Part shown: piece by piece, positions 4,485-9,672 of the stretch
How the letters are laid out: each line of letters opens with the position of its first letter
Numbering within the stretch: position 1 is the first letter of the stretch
Origin: Natronohydrobacter sp.
GTDB taxonomy: Bacteria; Pseudomonadota; Alphaproteobacteria; Rhodobacterales; Rhodobacteraceae
Assembly (NCBI GenBank): GCA_007117255.1
Contig: SKGU01000179.1
Location: forward strand, 1-9,672
Reading direction: 5' to 3'
Length of the DNA stretch: 9,672 nucleotides
The notes under the pieces: model-generated
What the model saw: only the letters and a program-made list of their open reading frames with translations
What the model was told of the DNA's origin: nothing
The model's database searches: none
Position numbers and translations under genes: made by a program

Positions 4485-7382
4485 CTAGCCAACACTTGCC
4501 AATTGCCCAATCGCCGCGCGCAGGCGCATGATCTCCTCGCGCAGCACCTCGGCTTTCTCGCGCGCCTCTGTCACCACCTCTTCGGGCGCGCTCTCGACGA
4601 ATTTCGCATTGCGCAAACGTCCTTCGATCCCGCCGAGTTCCTTCTCGGCCTTGCCGCAGGTTTTTTCCAGCCGGTCCCGCTCGGCATCAATGTCGATCAC
4701 GCCTTCCAGTGGCAAACCGAAGGTCCCCCCCTCAACGGTCACAGTGATTGACCCTTTGGGCAGGCTTTTCGCCTCATCCAGCGCAGCGATCCGCGCCAGC
4801 TTCGTCACAAGTGCCATATTGCGCCCCAACGCCCCACGCCCCTGATCGTCCAGATCAAGCTGCACCATATTCAGTTTCAGTCCGACTGGAACGCGCAGTT
4901 GCGCACGCGCCGAACGGATGCCCTCAATCAGCGCAATCACCCAGCGCATTTCGCGCATGGCGGCGTCATCGACCAGTTCCGCGCCATATTCAGGCCAATC
5001 AGCATGCGCACAGAGCTTCTCGCGCTGCCCCGTCAGCCCCCAGAGTTCTTCGGTGATAAAGGGCATGATCGGGTGCAGCAGGATCATGCACTGATCCAGC
5101 ACCCATGCCATTGTTGCGCGGGTCTCGGCGGCATCATCGCCATCAAACAGCGGCTTGGCAAATTCGACATACCAGTCGCAGACCTTGCCCCAGACAAAGG
5201 CATAAAGCGCGCTGGCCGCATCATTGAAGCGATAGTCCGACAGTGCCGCATCAACGGTCTCGCGCACCTTCGCGGTTTCCGAGACGATCCAACGATTGAC
5301 GGTCGCTTGTGGGGCGGGTGGTGCGCTTTGCGTGCTGTGCCCTTCCCAGACCCCGTTCATCTCGGCAAAGCGGCAGGCGTTCCACAGCTTTGTCGTGAAA
5401 TTGCGGTAGCCCGCAATGCGCTGGGTATCGAGTTTCAGCACACCCCCTAGGCTGGCCATGGCCGCATTGGTAAACCGCAGCGCATCCGCGCCGTAATCGT
5501 CAATGATCTCCAACGGATCAACGACATTGCCCAAAGACTTGGACATCTTCTTGCCCTTGGCGTCGCGCACAAGCCCATGCAGATAGACATGATCAAACGG
5601 CACCTCGCCTACCACGGCAAGCTGCATCATCATCATCCGCGCGACCCAGAAAAACAGGATGTCCTGTCCAGTAACGAGCACACTGGTCGGGAAATACTTT
5701 TGCAACTCCTCGGTCTGCTCTGGCCAGCCCAGCGTGCCGATGGGCCAAAGACCAGAAGAGAACCATGTGTCGAGGACGTCGGGGTCACGCGTCAATGTCT
5801 TGCCCGGCGCCATTGCTTGCGCCTCGGTCTCATCGGACGCGCAATACTGTCCACCCTCCTCATCATACCAAACCGGAATCTGATGTCCCCACCATAGCTG
5901 GCGGGAAATACACCAAGGCTCGATATTCTCCAGCCAGTGATAATAGGTCTTCTCGCCCGACTCCGGCATGATCTTCACACGCCCCGAACGCACGGCATCC
6001 AGCGCTGGCCCCACGACCTTTTCGGCATCGACAAACCACTGGTCGGTCAGCATCGGCTCGATCACGACCTTCGAGCGGTCGCCAAAGGGTTGCATGATCT
6101 TCTTCGCCTCGACCAGCGGCACCTGTGCCGCCGGGTCATCCTCGTCCCCCAACTTGCGCCCCAGACGCGGATCATCTGCCCGCGTCATGACCGCCAACCC
6201 CTCGGCCGTGATCTCCGCGACCACGGCCTTGCGCGCCGCATAGCGGTCAAGTCCGCGTAGATGATCCGGCACAAGGTTCAGCGCATCGGCCTCGGCCTCA
6301 GACAACACCCGCTCCCCGCGCGCCACAGCGCCCGCATTCGCAGCGGCTTCGGCATAGGGCGCACCATCGTCGCGCATGCGCGCGCGGGTATCCATCAAAC
6401 GATACAATGGAATCCCGCCGCGCTTGGCCACGCCGTAGTCATTGGCATCATGCGCACCGGTGATCTTGACCGCACCCGACCCAAAAGCAGGGTCTGGATA
6501 ATCATCGGTGATGATCGGAATCAGCCGACGATGCTCTTTCGGACCAACCGGAATTTCACATAGCTTTCCGACAATTGGCGCATACCGTTCATCCGATGGA
6601 TGAACTGCGACAGCCCCGTCGCCCAGCATGGTTTCAGGGCGCGTTGTCGCAATCGAGATGTAATCCCTCATCTCGCGAAAGGTCACATTACCGTCTTCAT
6701 CTTGCTCCAAATACTCATAGCTCTCGCCCCCGGCGAGCGGGTATTTGAAATGCCACATATGGCCGTCGGTTTCGATATTCTCGACTTCCAGATCGGAAAT
6801 CGCGGTTTCAAAATGCGGATCCCAGTTGACCAGCCGCTTGCCGCGATAGATCAGACCCTTGTTGTACATATCAACAAAGACCTTGATCACCGCATCATGA
6901 AAATTGCCCTCCTCGCCCGCAGGCGCGCCGGGTGCGCCCGACATGGTAAAGGCATTGCGCGACCAGTCCAGCGAACAGCCCAGACGCTTCAGCTGCCCGA
7001 TGATCGTGCCGCCGGATTTCTGTTTCTGTTCCCACACCATCCCCAGGAAATCAGGGCGAGAAAAATCTGTGCGTTTCTTGCCTTGTGCGGCCAGTTCACG
7101 TTCAACCACCATCTGGGTTGCAATGCCCGCATGGTCCTGCCCCGGTTGCCAGAGCGTGTCAAACCCGCGCATCCTGTGCCAGCGCACCAGAATGTCCTGC
7201 AATGTGTTGTTGAAGGCATGGCCCATGTGCAGACTGCCCGTCACATTGGGCGGCGGGATCATCACACAAAAGCTCTTGTCGCGGCGCTTGTTGGCCCCGG
7301 CGCGGAAACTGCCCTTCTCTTCCCAGAGCGCCGCTATCCGCGCCTCGGCAGCTTTTGCGTCGAAGGTCTTGTCCATCGCCAT
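4485..7382 (-). CDS. valS: Valyl-tRNA synthetase
   Basis: A 965-residue class I aminoacyl-tRNA synthetase that charges tRNA-Val in the cytoplasm. Markers in order: HIGH motif as HMGH (52-55) within PPPNVTGSLHMGHAFNN; CP1 editing-domain sequences ATTRPETMLGD (245-255) and GSGAVKITGAHDANDYGVAKR (301-321); QDHAGIATQMVVER (82-95); CISRQLWWGHQIPVWY (491-506); KMSKS (612-616) in GKKMSKSLGNVVDP; an anticodon-binding helical domain after about 690; and a C-terminal coiled coil (about 890-960, ERDRLEKTCGKAEKELGGIEGRL). The length is normal. ATG 7382 is chosen because MAMDKTFDAKAAEARI matches the usual N-terminus; the frame stays open to 7571 but those residues look non-coding. The ribosome binding site is weak (GGGA). 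Convergent with marR, divergent from the secreted pair. Confidence 0.98.
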   Translation of the reverse strand: MAMDKTFDAKAAEARIAALWEEKGSFRAGANKRRDKSFCVMIPPPNVTGSLHMGHAFNNTLQDILVRWHRMRGFDTLWQPGQDHAGIATQMVVERELAAQGKKRTDFSRPDFLGMVWEQKQKSGGTIIGQLKRLGCSLDWSRNAFTMSGAPGAPAGEEGNFHDAVIKVFVDMYNKGLIYRGKRLVNWDPHFETAISDLEVENIETDGHMWHFKYPLAGGESYEYLEQDEDGNVTFREMRDYISIATTRPETMLGDGAVAVHPSDERYAPIVGKLCEIPVGPKEHRRLIPIITDDYPDPAFGSGAVKITGAHDANDYGVAKRGGIPLYRLMDTRARMRDDGAPYAEAAANAGAVARGERVLSEAEADALNLVPDHLRGLDRYAARKAVVAEITAEGLAVMTRADDPRLGRKLGDEDDPAAQVPLVEAKKIMQPFGDRSKVVIEPMLTDQWFVDAEKVVGPALDAVRSGRVKIMPESGEKTYYHWLENIEPWCISRQLWWGHQIPVWYDEEGGQYCASDETEAQAMAPGKTLTRDPDVLDTWFSSGLWPIGTLGWPEQTEELQKYFPTSVLVTGQDILFFWVARMMMMQLAVVGEVPFDHVYLHGLVRDAKGKKMSKSLGNVVDPLEIIDDYGADALRFTNAAMASLGGVLKLDTQRIAGYRNFTTKLWNACRFAEMNGVWEGHSTQSAPPAPQATVNRWIVSETAKVRETVDAALSDYRFNDAASALYAFVWGKVCDWYVEFAKPLFDGDDAAETRATMAWVLDQCMILLHPIMPFITEELWGLTGQREKLCAHADWPEYGAELVDDAAMREMRWVIALIEGIRSARAQLRVPVGLKLNMVQLDLDDQGRGALGRNMALVTKLARIAALDEAKSLPKGSITVTVEGGTFGLPLEGVIDIDAERDRLEKTCGKAEKELGGIEGRLRNAKFVESAPEEVVTEAREKAEVLREEIMRLRAAIGQLASVG

Positions 7383-7453
7383 TTGTCTGATCCCGTCTGT
7401 CGAAAAAGTCTCGCGGGTTGTAACGCCCTGCGCGACCAAGGGAAAGCCCTGAC

Positions 7454-7478
7454 ACACAGGGGCAGTGCGTGCCTGTGT
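7454..7478. repeat. Inverted repeat in the valS leader region
   Basis: ACACAGG (7454-7460) and CCTGTGT (7472-7478) form a perfect 7-bp stem with an 11-base loop, extendable by TGAC/GTCA with a two-base bulge. It lies 72-96 nt upstream of the valS start, in the 249-bp region between valS and the divergent gene. It could be a leader hairpin or an operator. There is no adjacent T-run and I see no T-box features. Confidence 0.3.
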
Positions 7479-7575
7479 CACCTGCTGGGTCGCAAATGCT
7501 TGCAACCGTTCCAAGGCTGAAACTGGCCCATGTGTTTTGCTTGTGACTGCGATGGCGCTGGCTGCACCCACGCAA

Positions 7576-7603
7576 TCTTTTTGTGCGAATCGTCTTTTTG
7601 TGC
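7576..7603 (+). repeat. Tandem 11-bp direct repeat upstream of the secreted-protein pair
   Basis: TCTTTTTGTGC occurs at 7576-7586 and again at 7593-7603, 17 bases apart. Both copies lie just upstream of the candidate -10 of the divergent secreted-protein gene. Paired direct repeats at this place may be activator sites or part of the promoter itself. Confidence 0.45.
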
Positions 7604-7610
7604 TTATCTA
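7581..7610 (+). promoter_or_regulatory. Candidate promoter of the secreted-protein pair
   Basis: TTGTGC (7581-7586), an 18-base spacer and TATCTA (7605-7610) lie in a markedly AT-rich stretch that runs to 7620. The expected start near 7617 would give a leader of about 15 nt including GGAGA (7621-7625). An alternative -10 is TATATT (7615-7620). Confidence 0.35.
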
Positions 7611-7631
7611 ATGATATATTGGAGATACACA

Positions 7632-8123
7632 GTGAAACTTTATTACACGCTCTGGCGGCCCTTTAGCGCTGTCATTTTGTTGCTTTGCTGCATTGTCAGC
7701 TCCCCACTACAGGCACAGCCTGTAGAGTTCCGTGGCGGGGGTTTCCTGTCGGACTTCAGTGAGGGTTGCGCGCCTTTCTTTGTGCCTGACAATCGAGTCT
7801 ATATCAACGTACGCTACAGGCCGGCAGGGCTTGGCAGCAACGACGCGAACAGCCTTCTGGCTTTCAGCAATGAATTTTTCTGGCAGCATACATTCACGCT
7901 CGAAGACGCGGAATTTAACGAGGACTGGCAACGGACGGTCGGATTCTTCGGGGGAATCCTGACCGAACGAGCACGTCCTGCGCCGGTTCTGAGGTTCCGC
8001 AATCAGCAACCGGAAATGCTGACGGAAGATAGCCAGGACGTCTACATCTTCGGACAGGTACGTCACATGTTCCAGCGAGGCTGTCGTGCGAATTACCGGA
8101 TCGCGCTGATCCGGCGTCCATGA
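7632..8123 (+). CDS. Secreted protein of unknown family, paralogue 1 of a tandem pair
   Basis: A 163-residue protein that I do not recognise. A basic tip and hydrophobic stretch (11-24) end in LQA, so signal peptidase I probably cuts after A28 and the product is periplasmic or secreted. The mature part begins with F-x-GGGFLSDFSEGCA (33-47) and ends RGCRANYRIALIRRP (149-163). Its only mature cysteines, C46 and C151, probably form a disulphide that ties the two ends. The next gene encodes a homologue with the same plan. The start is GTG at 7632, with GGAGA (7621-7625) six bases upstream; an ATG at 7611 lacks a site. The opening codons look less GC-rich than neighbouring genes. Divergent from valS, 38 nt before paralogue 2, likely one transcript. 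Confidence 0.8.
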   Translation: MKLYYTLWRPFSAVILLLCCIVSSPLQAQPVEFRGGGFLSDFSEGCAPFFVPDNRVYINVRYRPAGLGSNDANSLLAFSNEFFWQHTFTLEDAEFNEDWQRTVGFFGGILTERARPAPVLRFRNQQPEMLTEDSQDVYIFGQVRHMFQRGCRANYRIALIRRP

Positions 8124-8161
8124 ACTTGCACAGGCTGGTCCACATCAATCAGGATGACGTC

Positions 8162-8668
8162 ATGAAAACTGTTTTCCACAAAATGAAACTGCAATCAGGT
8201 AAGGTCATTGGGGCTCTCGGTATAACAGTCGCGCTTTGCCTGGGAAGCGCACCGGCCCATGCGCAGAATGTTATCTTCGAAGGCGGGGCATTCCTGGGCG
8301 AATTCAGCCCGGCCTGCGCCGAACACGGCTGGCAGGGGCGCCCCTATTTCCATGTTCATTTCATGCCCGCGGCTGTAGGTGGCAATGAAAACCGGACCCG
8401 GCTGACCTTTTTTCTGCGCGACTATGCGCAAAGCTATACCTTGCCGGAGAGCGACTTCAGACCTTCGTTCCGGCTGGTCGAGGCTGGCCATACTGGCTGG
8501 GAAACGTCACTTTTCGAGAACCCCACCCGTTTACGCGTGACTGAAATGACCCCGCGCCAGGTCCGGCTGGGCACGGACCGTGTGCTTATGCGCGGCGATA
8601 TCCGCAATTTCAACGACCGACCAGGGTGCGAAGTCAGTTTCACAGTGCATGTGGTGCGTCGCGAGTGA
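8162..8668 (+). CDS. Secreted protein of unknown family, paralogue 2 of a tandem pair
   Basis: A 168-residue protein, family not recognised. Residues 1-34 form a long signal peptide (basic KMKLQSGK, hydrophobic 15-28, cleavage after AHA). The mature part starts QNVIFEGGAFLGEFSPACA (35-53) and ends RPGCEVSFTVHVVRRE (153-168). The two mature cysteines C52 and C156 are 104 apart, against 105 in paralogue 1. Shared positions include F-x-GG-x-FL-x-x-FS-x-x-CA, PA-x-x-G-x-N and YTL/FTL-x-x-x-x-F, giving roughly 30% identity by eye. ATG 8162 is chosen for AGGA (8151-8154) seven bases upstream; an ATG at 8120, touching the previous stop, lacks a site. It ends 15 nt before the convergent nucleosidase gene. 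Confidence 0.8.
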   Translation: MKTVFHKMKLQSGKVIGALGITVALCLGSAPAHAQNVIFEGGAFLGEFSPACAEHGWQGRPYFHVHFMPAAVGGNENRTRLTFFLRDYAQSYTLPESDFRPSFRLVEAGHTGWETSLFENPTRLRVTEMTPRQVRLGTDRVLMRGDIRNFNDRPGCEVSFTVHVVRRE

Positions 8669-8683
8669 TCGCACGGAAGACGG

Positions 8684-9316
8684 TCAGCGCAGCGCGATTG
8701 TTTCTGAGCTGAGCGCATTTGCCATGAGGCTGACCGCCTGCGCAAGCCGTTCATCAATGACCCCCAGATACTCGGTCCAGCTGTGCAGCCCTTCCAGCGG
8801 CGCTGCCCCGTCCGAAATGCCACGCAGAACAATCAGCGGCAGCCCGAAACGCTGGCAGGCCCGCCAGATGGCGAAGCTTTCCATATCCACCATGTCTTCG
8901 GCAATTCGGTCATAGGCTCCGCCAGATACGATATTTGCCCCGGTAGACAGGCTGGCCGCCGCCAAGCCGGGGATCTTGTGAGGCAACTCAACACGTGCAG
9001 GCATGTCCAGAAACGGAGTCACACCCGGCGCGAAGCCTAGAGCAGACGCATCCATATCCCGATAGGCCAAGGCGTTGGCCTGATAGACAACGCATTGCTC
9101 CAAAGCTCTCGATCCGGCAGAGCCAAGTGACACGACAAGCTCTGGCAAGGTGTCAGTTCGCGCAAGCTCAGACAAGGTCGCAGTGGTGACAACTGCGGCT
9201 TCGACCGGCCCTACCCCAGTCATCACTGGCTTGAACAATGCCCGCAGATGCGGCCCGTATTCTGCTTCAGCCGCCATGAGAAACAGAACCGACCGCCCCC
9301 CAAGCGACGTGATCAT
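8684..9316 (-). CDS. mtnN: 5'-methylthioadenosine/S-adenosylhomocysteine nucleosidase
   Basis: A 210-residue phosphorylase-family nucleosidase that removes adenine from MTA and SAH in the cytoplasm, feeding methionine salvage and relieving product inhibition of methyltransferases. Visible markers are MAAEAEYGPHL (14-24; N-terminal acidic catalytic region), TGVGPVEAAV (33-42), VSLGSAGS (62-69), MVDMES (142-147; E146 at the ribose-binding position) and LRGISDGA (164-171; D169, the catalytic Asp). This variant resembles the Rhodobacter-type proteins rather than E. coli Pfs in detail. The start at ATG 9316 overlaps the TGA of the upstream stress protein (ATGA), suggesting translational coupling; an ATG at 9349 would add 11 residues inside that gene. 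There is no strong ribosome binding site. Convergent with secreted paralogue 2. Confidence 0.9.
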   Translation of the reverse strand: MITSLGGRSVLFLMAAEAEYGPHLRALFKPVMTGVGPVEAAVVTTATLSELARTDTLPELVVSLGSAGSRALEQCVVYQANALAYRDMDASALGFAPGVTPFLDMPARVELPHKIPGLAAASLSTGANIVSGGAYDRIAEDMVDMESFAIWRACQRFGLPLIVLRGISDGAAPLEGLHSWTEYLGVIDERLAQAVSLMANALSSETIALR

Positions 9317-9672
9317 GCGCGCGCCCGGCGCGCCACATGAACGGCGCATTGCGCGCGCGACACAACCTTGCTGGCGGTTGATCCCAACATCAGGCTATGC
9401 GTGCCAGGCCGGTGCGAGGCAATGACGATGCAATCCACGCCTTGTGCCTTTGCGAATTCAAGCACTTCATGCGCGGCATCCCCCTCCAGCACAACAACCC
9501 CGCCGTCATTCAGACCATCTGCCAGTCCGGAAAGATCTGCTTCGATCGCATGACGCATCTCGTCGCGCCAGCCCTCTGGCAAGTAACTCAGTGCGAAGAC
9601 AGGCGCAGGTTCCATGACATGTAACAGCGTGATCCGTGCATCAGGCGCGGCAAGGCGTTGCGCTATGTCCAA
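9313..9672 (-). CDS. Universal stress protein, UspF/UspG-like, N-terminus outside window
   Basis: The frame is open to the right edge, giving 119 residues of a protein whose family is usually about 140-150 residues, so about 25 N-terminal residues are missing. The C-terminal nucleotide-binding stretch IASHRPGTHSLMLGST (84-99 of the visible part) followed by ASKVVSRAQCAVHVAR matches UspF/UspG-type proteins (SHRP...LLGS-x-A-x-x-VVRHA-x-CSV). These Usp proteins bind ATP, but the first glycine of the G-x2-G-x9-G(S/T) signature is not conserved here as usual for the SHRP subgroup. Usp proteins are cytoplasmic and raised under stress. The stop (9313-9315) overlaps the start of mtnN by four bases. 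Confidence 0.88.
   Translation of the reverse strand: MDIAQRLAAPDARITLLHVMEPAPVFALSYLPEGWRDEMRHAIEADLSGLADGLNDGGVVVLEGDAAHEVLEFAKAQGVDCIVIASHRPGTHSLMLGSTASKVVSRAQCAVHVARRARA

Noticed and set aside
6600..7520. 306-codon open frame on + opposite valS, and several similar frames (4899-5450, 6904-7452)
   Set aside because: They lie fully inside valS on the opposite strand, have no recognisable domain or ribosome binding site, and are expected shadows of a GC-rich gene.
7383..7571. In-frame 63-residue N-terminal extension of valyl-tRNA synthetase
   Set aside because: The extension has no resemblance to the family, and the recognised N-terminus MAMDKTFDA begins at 7382. The extra region more likely holds the promoter and leader.
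7383..7575. Leader-peptide attenuator or T-box for valS
   Set aside because: A short minus-strand frame in the region has no run of valine codons, and there is no T-box core or terminator with a T-run. Only a simple 7-bp stem is present.
8654..8674. Terminator between secreted paralogue 2 and mtnN (GTGCG / CGCAC)
   Set aside because: Only a 5-bp stem with an 11-base loop and no T-run; not distinguishable from chance.
1..9672. CRISPR arrays, tRNA or rRNA genes, insertion sequences, phage or toxin-antitoxin genes
   Set aside because: No regularly spaced repeats, RNA gene signatures, transposase or integrase motifs were found on either strand by reading.

Overview
The window looks like chromosomal DNA from an alphaproteobacterium of the Rhodobacteraceae/Paracoccaceae group. 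Three things point there: an RpoH-family sigma factor of the RpoHII type, a DUF2125 protein (a family I know mainly from Alphaproteobacteria), and GC-rich coding sequence whose ValRS and nucleosidase resemble Rhodobacter-type proteins. I see no CRISPR array, rRNA, tRNA, insertion sequence or phage gene. Most of the window is compact housekeeping and stress-response sequence.

Layout from left to right. (1) 1-170 is the 3' end of a BNR/YVTN beta-propeller gene, followed by a hemerythrin-domain protein (242-808), both on +. (2) A 29-bp near-perfect GTAG-type palindrome (816-844) separates the hemerythrin gene from a convergent ChaC-type gamma-glutamylcyclotransferase (846-1388, -). (3) A DUF2125 membrane-anchored protein (1457-2410, +) is divergent from chaC and overlaps a VanZ-like membrane protein (2402-2758, -) tail to tail. 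(4) The VanZ gene lies directly downstream of an RpoHII-like sigma factor (2814-3668, -). That gene is divergent from a MarR-family regulator (3768-4349, +) carrying an extra C-terminal cysteine cluster. Their shared ~100-bp control region holds an inverted repeat placed to act as an operator, and the marR transcript looks leaderless. (5) Two hairpins fill the gap between marR and convergent valS (4485-7382, -). (6) Divergent from valS is a tandem pair of small secreted proteins (7632-8123 and 8162-8668, +). They are clearly homologous, each has two cysteines at matched spacing, and I do not recognise the family. (7) On -, a UspF/UspG-like universal stress protein (cut by the window edge) is followed, with a 4-nt ATGA overlap, by an MTA/SAH nucleosidase gene.

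Taken together: valS and the nucleosidase are housekeeping (translation, methyl-cycle by-product removal). ChaC (glutathione breakdown), hemerythrin (O2 or iron), RpoHII (oxidative and heat response), UspA and the Cys-cluster MarR lean towards stress and redox, but nothing in the sequence ties them into one regulon. The two least explained items are the marR/rpoH2 control region with its Cys-cluster regulator, and the tandem secreted paralogues. I found no clear evidence of a large undescribed multi-gene system.
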